Both the position numbers and the translations under genes were made by a program. Below the pieces are notes generated by a model. It was not told where the DNA came from and ran no database searches. It saw only the letters and a program-made list of their open reading frames with translations. 64,000 nt of DNA from Burkholderiaceae bacterium (GTDB lineage Bacteria > Pseudomonadota > Gammaproteobacteria > Burkholderiales > Burkholderiaceae): positions 79,762-143,761 of the forward strand of contig CANJBQ010000002.1 of the NCBI GenBank assembly GCA_947472645.1, read 5' to 3'. Position 1 is the first letter of the stretch, and every line of letters starts with the position of its first letter. This document shows, in pieces, positions 27,433-36,536 of the stretch.

Positions 27433-27669
27433 TTATTGTTTGTTATGTGTCCCATCGCATAAAGGACTATTGTTGGAGTTCTTGCAGCCACAAAAATACA
27501 CCTTCTTACTTTCGGTAGGGATGTATTCTTGAGGGATGCAATCGGTACTTTGATGGGAGGTATCGCAAAATGGCTGAGTTTGGCTCAAACCACAGCTACA
27601 CCACTGATAGGTTTGCCCTGCGACTACTTCGATGGCATATGGTGCATTTAGTGCGGTTTTTCTTCTCAT
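27433..27669 (-). CDS. Tandem CDGSH iron-sulphur protein
   Basis: This 78-residue cytoplasmic protein carries two mitoNEET-type motifs: CSCGLSQTQPFCDTSH and CGCKNSNNSPLCDGTH. Each C-x-C ... C ... H set can bind a [2Fe-2S] cluster; the first has CDTSH rather than CDGTH. Such bacterial proteins shuttle clusters or electrons. It lies 60 bp before korC on the same strand and may be co-transcribed, so a link to ferredoxin-dependent redox chemistry or cluster supply of KorC is plausible. Confidence 0.9.
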   Translation of the reverse strand: MRRKTALNAPYAIEVVAGQTYQWCSCGLSQTQPFCDTSHQSTDCIPQEYIPTESKKVYFCGCKNSNNSPLCDGTHNKQ

Positions 27670-27952
27670 AGCGCCCCCAATGAATTCTTATTATGCCCTC
27701 AATCCTCTACCACATTCCCCCGCCTGTCAATTCAGGATTTCCCTTTAAGTTTTGTTCCTCAAGTCTGCATGTATAGGGTAAAACCGAATAAATACCTTTT
27801 AATCTTTAAGATGACAGGCTATTTAGCGGTATTTTTTAAAAAATATTTACCATTAGATTGCTTGAACTATCTCAGATCATTCAGTCGCGGTTATATTAGT
27901 TAGATAAAATGATTTAGATGATTAATACTAACGAATCACGGAGAGCACACTG
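27670..27952. promoter_or_regulatory. Divergent intergenic region between the CDGSH gene and a Bug gene
   Basis: About 280 bp between divergent genes. An imperfect AT-rich dyad with GGTA and TACC ends lies at 27828-27851 and could be a bend or operator. A GGAGAG ribosome site stands before the ATG at 27953. I saw no riboswitch, tRNA or FNR-type box. Confidence 0.4.
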
Positions 27953-28935
27953 ATGAAAATTAGCCTTCATTCTTTACGCACTTTATTGACTTTTTGCCTT
28001 GCTGTTATGTTGTTGAATTCTTCAAATTGTTTATCGCAAACATCCGATAAAACAGTGAGTTTAGTGGTGCCTTTAGCGCCAGGAGGAATCGCTGATATTA
28101 CGGCTCGACCTCTTTCTATTCCATTGTCGCGAGAGCTTGGACAGACGGTGATTGTTGAGAATAGAGTGGGAGCAGGTGGAGCTGTCGGTATGGCCTACGT
28201 AGCAAAGCAAAAGCCCGACGGTAATACGTTATTGATGGCGTTATCCAGTATTCTCATCATTCCTGAGGCAGAGAAAGCTTCAGGTAAGCCATTGTCTTAT
28301 TCGATGGCCAACTTTACGCCCATTGCATTAGTCTCAGCAGATCCCACAGTTTTACTGGTGAGATCGGATAGCCCATGGAAAACGTTGAATGATTTAATTC
28401 AAGACGCTAAGGCAAATCCCAATAAATTTTCTTATAGTTCATCCGGTGTTTATGGGACTACGCATGTTGCACAAGCAATGTTATGGCAGGCAGCAGGTGT
28501 AGATATTTTGCATGTGCCTTATAGTGGCGGCGGACCTTCAATGACTGCTCTATTGGGTGGGCAGGTTCAGATGGTGGCTCAGGCGCCTGGGGTACAGCGG
28601 CCCATTTAAAAGCGGGTACCGTAAGATTATTAGGCACTTGGGGTGCTGAACGTTTAAAGGCTCATCCAGATTTACCAACAATGAAAGAGCAAGGTTATGA
28701 CGTTGAGTTTTATATTTGGTCTGGATTATTTGCTCCAGCAGGTTTGTCTTCAGAGAAGCTAGCGCAATTACGCAAGGCTGCAAAAAACGCCATTGGCGAT
28801 TCCGCCTTTCTAACAACGATGGGAGTAATGAATACTCCGGTGAAATATTTAGAAGGTACGGATCTTGATAAATTTATCGCGCAAGATCAGAAACGTCTTG
28901 CTGTAGTGATAAAAAACATGGGAAAACTTGAATAA
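27953..28935 (+). pseudogene. Bug/TctC family binding protein 3, frameshifted in a G run
   Basis: The first frame (27953-28609) encodes the signal peptide and most of domain 1 and 2 up to LLGGQVQMVAQAPG, then goes out of frame and stops. The missing part reads on in another frame as GTAAAHLKAGTVRLLGTWGAE through to KNMGKLE at 28935. Adding one G to the GGGG run at 28589-28592 restores an uninterrupted protein of about 327 residues with APGGTAAHLKAG at the joint. So it is a one-base deletion, a phase-variable tract or a sequencing error. It is otherwise a typical Bug protein (GAGGAVGMAYVAKQ, LHVPYSGGGPS), closest to the one at 6440, and leads into FAH and aldehyde dehydrogenase genes. Confidence 0.85.
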
Positions 28936-28950
28936 ACTAAGGGGACTTAA

Positions 28951-29913
28951 ATGCAATTAATACGATTTACTACGAATCAACAACCACATCAACCGCGTCT
29001 TGGCGCTTTAATCAATGATCAGGTCGCAGAAATAATGATTCCGTCTGAGCATGCGATTGGTTTCCCAGGAGACATGGCAGGGCTCATCAAATTATTGTCT
29101 GATCATAAAATGGATCTAGGATCAATTAGTAAAAGTATTTCTGCAGAACCGTCCAAGCACCATCAACTTAATCAAGTGAAATTACTTGCCCCTATTATTC
29201 CAAGTACGATTTTATGTTCTGGTAGTAATTATCACTCGCATAATAAAGAGAAAGCGAATGCTCCTCTATCAGGAAAAGAGCCTGAGTTTTTTGTTAAAAC
29301 AGGCGATTGTGTCATAGGGCCTAATGAGGGGATTATTCATGATGCTTTACTCACTCAAAAATTAGATTCAGAAACAGAGTTAGCTATTGTGATTGGAAAG
29401 CCTGGTAGGCATATACCGGTAGAATCCGCACTAGACCACGTCTTTGGGTACACCATCGTTAATGATGTTACAGCCCGTGATCGCCAGGTTCGCTTTAAAC
29501 CTGACGGGTCGACTTGGTATGAACTAGGACGGGGTAAAGCTTTTGATTCATCAGCGCCACTCGGGCCATGCATCGTTACCGCAGATAAAATTAAAGATCC
29601 TCAAACATTAAATCTTCGAACAAGAATCAATGGTGAGCTCCGTCAATCTGGAAATACTCGCGATATGATTTGGTCCTGCGCTGAACTTATTCATTTCTTT
29701 TCAATTAACTTTACCCTTCGCCCAGGGATGGTCATTATTACTGGTACTCCGGCGGGGACTGCCTGGTCATCAGATAAATCACTCGGTGGTAATTGGTTAC
29801 CTCCCGAAGATGGCGAAGAAAAAATTGTCCCCGCAAAAGGGTATAACCTACCTGGAGACATCGTTGAGTCAGAAATAGAAGGCATCGGAATTTTGATGAA
29901 CAAGGTCATTTGA
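28951..29913 (+). CDS. Fumarylacetoacetate hydrolase (FAH) family protein A
   Basis: This 320-residue enzyme is of the FAH/MhpD class. It has LCSGSNYHSHNKE as the first active-site loop, the metal-binding acidic cluster in KLDSETELAIVIGK, a VNDVTARDRQ segment and ITGTPAGTAWSS near the end. Members cleave C-C bonds of acylpyruvates, hydrate or decarboxylate 2-oxo acids, or act on sugar acids. It starts 15 bp after the Bug gene and an aldehyde dehydrogenase follows, so it is probably part of a small uptake-degradation unit. The substrate is unknown. Confidence 0.88.
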   Translation: MQLIRFTTNQQPHQPRLGALINDQVAEIMIPSEHAIGFPGDMAGLIKLLSDHKMDLGSISKSISAEPSKHHQLNQVKLLAPIIPSTILCSGSNYHSHNKEKANAPLSGKEPEFFVKTGDCVIGPNEGIIHDALLTQKLDSETELAIVIGKPGRHIPVESALDHVFGYTIVNDVTARDRQVRFKPDGSTWYELGRGKAFDSSAPLGPCIVTADKIKDPQTLNLRTRINGELRQSGNTRDMIWSCAELIHFFSINFTLRPGMVIITGTPAGTAWSSDKSLGGNWLPPEDGEEKIVPAKGYNLPGDIVESEIEGIGILMNKVI

Positions 29914-30009
29914 TCAATAGAAAATAATCATCAAATAACTGAGTTATGATTTATTTTCTGAAGAAGTGCGAGATGACTTCTTCTTCCCTAATTCTTGAAA
30001 GATTTTAAA

Positions 30010-31488
30010 ATGACACAAACGATTCAAATTCAACAAATGCTCATTAATGGTCAGTGGGTCGATAGTATCGATGGCGATTGGATTAACGTTGAAAATCCCT
30101 CCAACAAGACTATCTTTGCTAAAGTCCCGCGAGCAAACATCCATGATGTGAATTTAGCAGTCGCGGCAGCCAAGCATGCATTTCATTCTTGGAAGAAAAC
30201 TAACGCAGCTGATCGTGGCAAGATGCTGTTTGCAATTGCAGATGGACTCGAAGCTAACAAAGAAAATATTGCACGACTGATTAGTACAGAAAATGGTAAT
30301 GCACTGCGCACGCAGAGTAGGGGTGAGGCAGCTATTACTGTTGAGATATTTAGATATGTAGCAGGACTTGCTCGTGAATTAAAAGGTAAAACGCTTTATT
30401 TAAATCCAGAAAATTTAGATTACACACGGCGGGAGCCTTATGGTGTAGTTGGTGCGATTGTGCCTTGGAATGCACCTTTAATGCTAGCTGCTTTAAAAAT
30501 TGCGCCGGCGATTATGACAGGCAATACCATGGTTTTAAAAGCATCGGAAGAGGCTCCGATGGCGGTACTTGAAATGGCCAGAATTTGCGCGCAGATTTTG
30601 CCACCAGGTGTTCTCAATGTTCTTACCGGTAATGGGGCAGAATGTGGAGCAGCGATCGCCGAGCATCCAGACATTCCGAAAATTTCATTTACGGGATCAA
30701 CTGCTGTTGGTAAGTCGATTTTGGCTGCTGCTAGTCAGCGTATCGCATCGGTATCTTTAGAACTTGGCGGTAAAAGTGCTCAGATTGTATTACCGGATGT
30801 TGATCTGAACTATACCGCTGATGGAGTCATTACGGCGATGCGTTTTACGCGCCAAGGCCAGTCATGTACTGCGGGATCAAGATTGTTTTTACATGAATCA
30901 ATTACCGATCAATTTTTAGCAATACTGACAGATAAGCTCAAAAAAATGCGTGTAGGTGATCCTCTTAATGAAGAGAGTGACACGGGATCCTTAGTCAATG
31001 CCAAGCAATTTTCTCGAGTCAGCGGCTATGTGCAAGAAGCCATTGATACTTCACCAAGCTCTTTAATTATGGGAGGCTTACCTCCTACAACTGGCCCTTT
31101 ATCCCAAGGCTATTTCTTCGAGCCTACGGTATTTTTAAATTTACCCGAGGAAGTCAGAATGACTCGTGAAGAAGTCTTTGGACCAGTATTATCCGTATCA
31201 ACTTGGCGTGATGAAGCGGATGTGATTGAGCGTGCTAATCAGTTGCAGTATGGACTCGCTGCATTTGTTTGGGCTCGTGGAGGTGCTCCAGCGCTAAGAA
31301 TTGCACATTCACTAGAAGCTGGATGGGTGATGGTGAATCAAGGTGGTGGTCAACAACTTGGCCAATCTTACGGCGGTATGAAGCAAAGTGGCTCGGGTCG
31401 AGAGTTCTCCTTAGAAGGCATGTTAGAAAGTTATACCGAGGTTAAACAAGTATCAGTTAATCTTGGGGATCATGGCTTCCCAAGATAG
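30010..31488 (+). CDS. Aldehyde dehydrogenase family protein
   Basis: This 492-residue NAD(P)-dependent enzyme oxidises an aldehyde to its acid. Seen are GAIVPWNAPLMLAALKIAPA, the NAD-binding ISFTGSTAVGKSI, the catalytic Glu segment SLELGGKSAQIVLP and the catalytic Cys in RQGQSCTAGSRLF. The C-terminal MKQSGSGREFSLEGML is typical of the betaine/vanillin/succinate-semialdehyde branch. I chose ATG 30010 over an in-frame TTG upstream. It follows the FAH gene after about 95 bp. The aldehyde cannot be identified. Confidence 0.93.
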   Translation: MTQTIQIQQMLINGQWVDSIDGDWINVENPSNKTIFAKVPRANIHDVNLAVAAAKHAFHSWKKTNAADRGKMLFAIADGLEANKENIARLISTENGNALRTQSRGEAAITVEIFRYVAGLARELKGKTLYLNPENLDYTRREPYGVVGAIVPWNAPLMLAALKIAPAIMTGNTMVLKASEEAPMAVLEMARICAQILPPGVLNVLTGNGAECGAAIAEHPDIPKISFTGSTAVGKSILAAASQRIASVSLELGGKSAQIVLPDVDLNYTADGVITAMRFTRQGQSCTAGSRLFLHESITDQFLAILTDKLKKMRVGDPLNEESDTGSLVNAKQFSRVSGYVQEAIDTSPSSLIMGGLPPTTGPLSQGYFFEPTVFLNLPEEVRMTREEVFGPVLSVSTWRDEADVIERANQLQYGLAAFVWARGGAPALRIAHSLEAGWVMVNQGGGQQLGQSYGGMKQSGSGREFSLEGMLESYTEVKQVSVNLGDHGFPR

Positions 31489-31647
31489 TTTGTGGTGATT
31501 TATTGATAACTGGAAAGTTAGCGGAGATGAAGTAAGGTGAAGGATACAAAATCAATGAAACACTTCTGATTAGATTCATTGATTTTAAGGGTTTTATCAA
31601 AGAAGGAAAATGTTATGATAATTGTAATATTTTAATTGAAAGAATTT

Positions 31648-32376
31648 ATGAGACTATTGAACATCTTCTTGGTGGGTATCTTATTTACAGGAAGTGCACA
31701 TGCGCAATTTGGTAGTTTTCTGAAAGATCTGAAATCAGCCGCTGAAGGTATTGTGCAAAACCAGCGACCTGAAACAGTCCCAGTTCCAGCGCCTGCACAA
31801 TCACAAAATACGAAACAAGAAACATTTGTTCCGGGACCACCATCAAAGGAAAATACGCCGCCTGTAGCATCTTCTTCGAGTCCAACAAAGGCCACTCCCA
31901 AGGGACCGCCTGAAAAAAGTCCTTTGATTGCATTTCAATGCAAGATTAATGGCAAAGAGCTTATTTATCGAAATAATTTAGATTCTGATGATCCAAACAT
32001 TAGTGTTCGAATGGAAAGCGTGAATGCCAAGCCGTTATTAATGGATTATGACTGGAGATCTGAGGCGAAGGATCCTTTATATGTTAGTGAAGAAACTGGC
32101 AATCGTGCTTTATTGACAACGGTGTACTTTAAAGTAAAACAAACGACTTACAGTATCTCTTTGTGTGAAGGGATGATGTGTGGGAATGTTAACCAACCTT
32201 ATTCTTTTGCAGTGTTTAATGGCGATAAAAAAATAAGCTCGGATTTGTGTGATGAAGATACGGCCTCGGAGTTTAATTTCCCTATTAAATCTGATAAAAA
32301 TGGCAAATTATTGACTCAACAAAAGTCTGTGTTGATGATCAAAAAATCCTCACTTAAGTTCAACCCATTTGACTAA
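31648..32376 (+). CDS. Hypothetical exported protein, Pro-rich linker
   Basis: This 242-residue protein is not one I recognise. A signal peptide is clear (LLNIFLVGILFTGSAHAQFG, cleavage near residue 20). A Pro/Ser/Thr-rich linker follows at about 40-95 (PVPAPAQ, PGPPSKEN, PPVASSSSP). The C-terminal domain has cysteines in FQCKINGKEL, LCEGMMCGN and SDLCDED that could form disulphides. ATG 31648 follows AAAGAA; a TTG further upstream is unlikely. It stands alone between the aldehyde dehydrogenase and the cytochrome c unit. An envelope location is inferred. Confidence 0.75.
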   Translation: MRLLNIFLVGILFTGSAHAQFGSFLKDLKSAAEGIVQNQRPETVPVPAPAQSQNTKQETFVPGPPSKENTPPVASSSSPTKATPKGPPEKSPLIAFQCKINGKELIYRNNLDSDDPNISVRMESVNAKPLLMDYDWRSEAKDPLYVSEETGNRALLTTVYFKVKQTTYSISLCEGMMCGNVNQPYSFAVFNGDKKISSDLCDEDTASEFNFPIKSDKNGKLLTQQKSVLMIKKSSLKFNPFD

Positions 32377-32546
32377 ATCCGATAAGGATTGTCTATTGAA
32401 GATGCAAAGCCTCTTAAAAGAGTGCAGTAGAGACCAGCCTATTAAAAATAATCAGTGATATTAGGGTTTTACTGAGGAATAAAGGGTTTACTTCTTATCA
32501 ATTGTAATTAGACTATTGGTTAGACATTTACACTCTCATTAGACCT

Positions 32547-32930
32547 ATGGCACACTATCGAATCATTGGATTAAAGGCAATATTTTTACTACTGAACTTG
32601 TGTTTTCTACAAGCATCATTTGGTGAGGATATTCAACTAGGAAAAACTATTTACAGTCAATGCGTCGCCTGTCATAGTTTAGAGACTAACCTTCAACAAA
32701 TTGGACCTAGTTTGTCTGGAGTAGTCAATCGTAAAATAGGATCGGTTGCAGATTATCGATATTCCAATTCCTTAAGAAATTCGACTGGGGTTTGGAGTCC
32801 AGAAAGGCTCAATGCTTTTCTAGAAAATCCCCAAGCGGCTCTTCCAGGTAATCGCATGCCTTACTCAGGCTTAACTAATCCCACTGAAAGAGCTGCCCTC
32901 ATTGCTTATCTTGCAACGATTAAACCTTAA
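32547..32930 (+). CDS. Periplasmic monohaem cytochrome c (class I)
   Basis: The 127-residue protein has a signal peptide (cleavage near residue 26, ASFGED) and one haem site, CVACHS (C39, C42, H43), with Met ligand in GNRMPYSG (M104). The sequence QIGPSLSGVVNRKIGSVADY resembles c2/c550-type small cytochromes. It starts the unit that continues with the gluconate-dehydrogenase-type subunits, so it is probably their electron acceptor. Confidence 0.9.
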   Translation: MAHYRIIGLKAIFLLLNLCFLQASFGEDIQLGKTIYSQCVACHSLETNLQQIGPSLSGVVNRKIGSVADYRYSNSLRNSTGVWSPERLNAFLENPQAALPGNRMPYSGLTNPTERAALIAYLATIKP

Positions 32931-32950
32931 CTATTTTTGAAGGAGGATGT

Positions 32951-33673
32951 ATGGCAAACAATAATTCGGATCGTAGAGGTTTTCTCAAAGGCGCTTTAGT
33001 AGGAACATCGGTTGCTGTGACATCTTCAATGACTCAAAACGCTTTAGCGGCAGACACTTCAACCACATCTAAAAATGAGTCAAGCACGGCACAAGTGCAG
33101 GGATATGTTTTTTTTAATTTGGCAGAACAAGAATGTATTGAAAAGATTGTTAATCATATGATTCCGGCTGATTCATTAAGCCCTCAAGGAACTGATATAG
33201 GTATTCATCACTACATTGATAGGGCATTAGCTGGATCATGGGGTAAAGGTGATCGGCTTTATCAGTCGGGCCCCTGGAAAAAAGGGTTACCGACTCAGGG
33301 CTATCAATTACCACTAACACCGGCGGATTTATATCGAGTTTGTATTGAGCAATCGAATCTGTTTTGTGTCAAAAAATATGGTAATAAAGTATCTAAGCTC
33401 CCTAGTAATCAACTGGAAGAGTTTTTGCTTAATTTGAGGGGCGGAAAAGTAACTTTTGCGGATGGACCGCCAAGCAATATTTTCTTTTCGATGCTCTATC
33501 AAAATATCATGGAAGGTATGTTTTCTGACCCCATCTATGGGGGTAATCGAAACAAGGCGGGTTGGAAGTTGGTTGGATTTCCTGGAGCTGTTGCAACTCA
33601 CGCACTAGATGTGGAAAACTATTTTGACAAAAAATACACTGCCCCAATGTTTGGCATATCAGATTTAAGTTAA
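32951..33673 (+). CDS. Gluconate 2-dehydrogenase subunit 3-like protein (Tat signal)
   Basis: The 240-residue protein begins with a twin-arginine signal (SDRRGFLKGALVGTSVAV) and contains the subunit 3 pattern EQECIEKIVNHMIPADSLSP and YIDRALAGSWGKGDRLYQSG. In known complexes this small chain carries the flavoprotein through the Tat route. It is 8 bp before the GMC flavoprotein gene. Likely partner of 33682 and of the cytochrome at 32547. Confidence 0.9.
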   Translation: MANNNSDRRGFLKGALVGTSVAVTSSMTQNALAADTSTTSKNESSTAQVQGYVFFNLAEQECIEKIVNHMIPADSLSPQGTDIGIHHYIDRALAGSWGKGDRLYQSGPWKKGLPTQGYQLPLTPADLYRVCIEQSNLFCVKKYGNKVSKLPSNQLEEFLLNLRGGKVTFADGPPSNIFFSMLYQNIMEGMFSDPIYGGNRNKAGWKLVGFPGAVATHALDVENYFDKKYTAPMFGISDLS

Positions 33674-33681
33674 TAGGATAA

Positions 33682-35457
33682 ATGATGCCCACTAAATTAA
33701 AAGAAGTTGATGTCGTCATCGTCGGCTTAGGTTGGACTGGAGGGATATTAGCCAAGGAACTTTCCGAAGCCGGACTATCTGTCATTGCTCTCGAACGCGG
33801 CGACTTTAAAACGACTGCAGATGACTACTCTTTACCAAATATTCGAGATGAGCTGAGGTATGTTGTTCGTCAAGAGCTGATGCAAAACGCCTCAAAAGAT
33901 ACTCTTACTGCGAGAAACAACCCTAATCAAGAAGCTCTCCCTGTTCGTCGACTTGGCTCTTTTTTACCGGGTGAGGGGGTAGGGGGTTCTGCGATTCATT
34001 GGAGTGGTGGCACGTGGCGTTGGACCGATATGGAGTTCAAGATTCGAACGAATTATGAAGATCGCTATGGTAAGAAATTTATTCCCACGGATATGACGAT
34101 TCAGGATTGGGGAATTACTTATGCTGAGTTAGAGCCTTATTATGATAAGTTTGAAAAAATTGCTGGAGTATCTGGAAAAGCTGGAAATATTAATGGTGTG
34201 ATTCAGTCCGGTGGGAATCCATTTGAAGGGCTCAGAAAAAATGAGTACCCGTTGCCACCATTAAAAAATATTCTATCAGCGAAGATTTTTGAGGATGTGT
34301 CTAGAAATCATGGTTATCATCCATTTCCTAGACCATCAGCTAACGCCTCTAAAGCTTATACGAATCCGGATGGTTCGCACTTTGGAGCTTGTCAATATTG
34401 TGGTTATTGCCAACGATTTGGATGTGAAGCAAATGCAAAAGGTGGTCCACAAATGACCGTGATACCTATTGCCATGAGCAAACCCAATTTTGAGTTGAAA
34501 ACACATTGTTGGGTGACAAAAATTAATAAAGACTCCAATGGGAAAAAAGTCACCGGGGTTACATATACTAATCTCAATACTGGTGAAGAGTTTGAGCAAC
34601 CAGCAGCGCTAGTATTGATGTGTGCATTTGCATTTAATAATGTGCATTTAATGCTGTTATCTAATATTGGTATTCCTTACGACCCGGTCTCGGGTAAAGG
34701 CATTATTGGAAAAAACTACGCCTATGACACCGGTGTTGGTGCAGAATTATTTTTTGAAGGACGAAATTTCAATCCCTTTATTAATGCTGGTGGGACCAAT
34801 ACAGTTATCGATGATTTCCATGGCAACTGGAACTTTGATAGAACCCAAGCAGGTTTTGTGGGCGGATATATTGTATCTGCTGGCCATAATACCAATTTGC
34901 CGATTGGCTATCGACCAGTACCTAGTGGAACTCCTCAGTGGGGTAGTCAATGGAAAGCAGAAACTGCCAAGTGGTATCAAACCGCCATGAGTATTTCTAC
35001 TCGATCTGGAGTCTTACCGCATCGAAATAATTATTATGACCTGGACCGAACCTATAAAAATGCATTTGGCCAACCTTTAATGCGACTCACGTTTGATTAC
35101 CAAGAAAATGAATTTAAGCTAGATACGCATGGTGCAAACACTATCAATGAAATGATCAAGACCTTAAACCCCACAAAATTCTCAAAAGCAAATGCGGTAA
35201 AGCGCTCTTGGAATATTGTGCCTTATCAAAGTACGCATAGTACTGGCGGAACCATTATGGGTAGTTCACCAGCAAATAGTGCGGTAAATAAATATCAACA
35301 GAGTTGGGATTGCCCTAATTTATTTATTCTTGGGGCTAGTGTTTTTGCGCATAACAGTGCATATCAACCCACCGGTCTTGTTGGAGCTTTAGCGTATTGG
35401 ACTGCTGATGCCATTAAAAATAAGTATCTCAAAAATCCTGGAAAACTATTGGCTTAA
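33682..35457 (+). CDS. GMC-family FAD dehydrogenase, gluconate 2-dehydrogenase-type large subunit
   Basis: This 591-residue flavoprotein has the N-terminal FAD motif VVIVGLGWTGGILAKELSEAG, an FAD-site GEGVGGSAIHWSGGTWRW segment, a cysteine cluster CQYCGYCQRFGCEANAKG and the C-terminal catalytic His region STGGTIMGSSP and HNSAYQPTGLVGALAYWT. The cysteine cluster could hold a 3Fe-4S centre, as in FAD glucose dehydrogenases. It oxidises an alcohol or sugar acid in the periplasm and passes electrons to the cytochrome. The substrate is unknown. The unit is followed by a Bug gene. Confidence 0.9.
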   Translation: MMPTKLKEVDVVIVGLGWTGGILAKELSEAGLSVIALERGDFKTTADDYSLPNIRDELRYVVRQELMQNASKDTLTARNNPNQEALPVRRLGSFLPGEGVGGSAIHWSGGTWRWTDMEFKIRTNYEDRYGKKFIPTDMTIQDWGITYAELEPYYDKFEKIAGVSGKAGNINGVIQSGGNPFEGLRKNEYPLPPLKNILSAKIFEDVSRNHGYHPFPRPSANASKAYTNPDGSHFGACQYCGYCQRFGCEANAKGGPQMTVIPIAMSKPNFELKTHCWVTKINKDSNGKKVTGVTYTNLNTGEEFEQPAALVLMCAFAFNNVHLMLLSNIGIPYDPVSGKGIIGKNYAYDTGVGAELFFEGRNFNPFINAGGTNTVIDDFHGNWNFDRTQAGFVGGYIVSAGHNTNLPIGYRPVPSGTPQWGSQWKAETAKWYQTAMSISTRSGVLPHRNNYYDLDRTYKNAFGQPLMRLTFDYQENEFKLDTHGANTINEMIKTLNPTKFSKANAVKRSWNIVPYQSTHSTGGTIMGSSPANSAVNKYQQSWDCPNLFILGASVFAHNSAYQPTGLVGALAYWTADAIKNKYLKNPGKLLA

Positions 35458-35538
35458 TGGGGTAATTTTTTTGAATTATTAAAAATGATGAATAATGAGC
35501 AATAGATTGTTTGTTGAAAAGTCAAGGATGGGAGAGGT

Positions 35539-36519
35539 ATGTGCTTTAAGAGATTTTTTGTAGTTTTGTGTTGGGGGATGTTTCCGCTGATGGGTTTTTC
35601 ACAATCAGCTAGCGACTCTAATTATCCAAATAAGCCAATTCGCATTATTATTCCTCAGAGTGCAGGTTCGGCGACAGATACCTTAATTCGATTGATGGCT
35701 CCAAAACTAACAGAACAATTGGGGGTCCCTCTCATTTTAGAAAATCGTTTAGGTGCTGGTGGAATTATTGGTGCGGAAGCGGTTACTAAATCTGCACCAG
35801 ATGGTTATACCCTTTTGGTAGGTGCCACGTCTTGGATCACCATTGCACCTCATGTGTATCCCAAATTAAACTATGACCCATTGAAAGATTTAGCGCCCAT
35901 TTCTATTTTTGCTATTGGACAAAATGTATTGGCTGTAGCTGCTAATTCCCCATATTTAACGGTAAAAGATTTAGTGAGTAATATGAAAGAACACCCTAAC
36001 TCACTCAACATGGCCTCTGCTGGGATTGGATCAACGAGTCATATGGCTGGTGTCATGTTGACTTCGATCACTAGCTCAACGGCGGTTCACGTCCCTTATA
36101 AAGGCGCTGGTCCATCGGTTATGTCCGTCTTATCTGGAGAGTCTCAATGGGTTTTTACGCCAATGCAGGGACCTATTGCTTTGATTCGTTCTGGTAAATT
36201 ACGCGCATTAGCCGTTGGTGGAAATGTGCGTTCAGCCATTTTGCCAGAAGTACCCACCATCAAAGAGTCAGGGTTCACTGCGTATGACTTACGGAATTGG
36301 TATGGCTTATTAGCGCCTGCAGGGACTCCTAAATCGATTATTGATAAACTGAATACAGCGATAGTAAAAATTTCGAAATTACCAGAAATTAAAGAGCAAT
36401 TTTATGGGCAAGGTTCAGAGCCAATATCTAATAGCCCTGCTGACTTTAGTCATTTTATTGTTGACGAGACACAGCGGATGGCTGGTATTGTAAAAACAGC
36501 AGGTATTAAAGTTGAGTAA
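35539..36519 (+). CDS. Bug/TctC family periplasmic binding protein 4
   Basis: This 326-residue member has a signal peptide (to about residue 22) and a good GGGAGAGG ribosome site. Its ligand loop reads IRIIIPQSAGSATDTLIRLM rather than the usual PFxxGGxxD, a variant that may change ligand choice. The rest is standard: GAGGIIGAEAVTKSAPDGY and HVPYKGAGPSVMSVLSGE. Oxidoreductase and amidohydrolase genes follow after 17 bp, suggesting one transcript and a ligand that those enzymes act on. Confidence 0.9.
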   Translation: MCFKRFFVVLCWGMFPLMGFSQSASDSNYPNKPIRIIIPQSAGSATDTLIRLMAPKLTEQLGVPLILENRLGAGGIIGAEAVTKSAPDGYTLLVGATSWITIAPHVYPKLNYDPLKDLAPISIFAIGQNVLAVAANSPYLTVKDLVSNMKEHPNSLNMASAGIGSTSHMAGVMLTSITSSTAVHVPYKGAGPSVMSVLSGESQWVFTPMQGPIALIRSGKLRALAVGGNVRSAILPEVPTIKESGFTAYDLRNWYGLLAPAGTPKSIIDKLNTAIVKISKLPEIKEQFYGQGSEPISNSPADFSHFIVDETQRMAGIVKTAGIKVE

Positions 36520-36536
36520 TCTAATGTGGAGTCATT

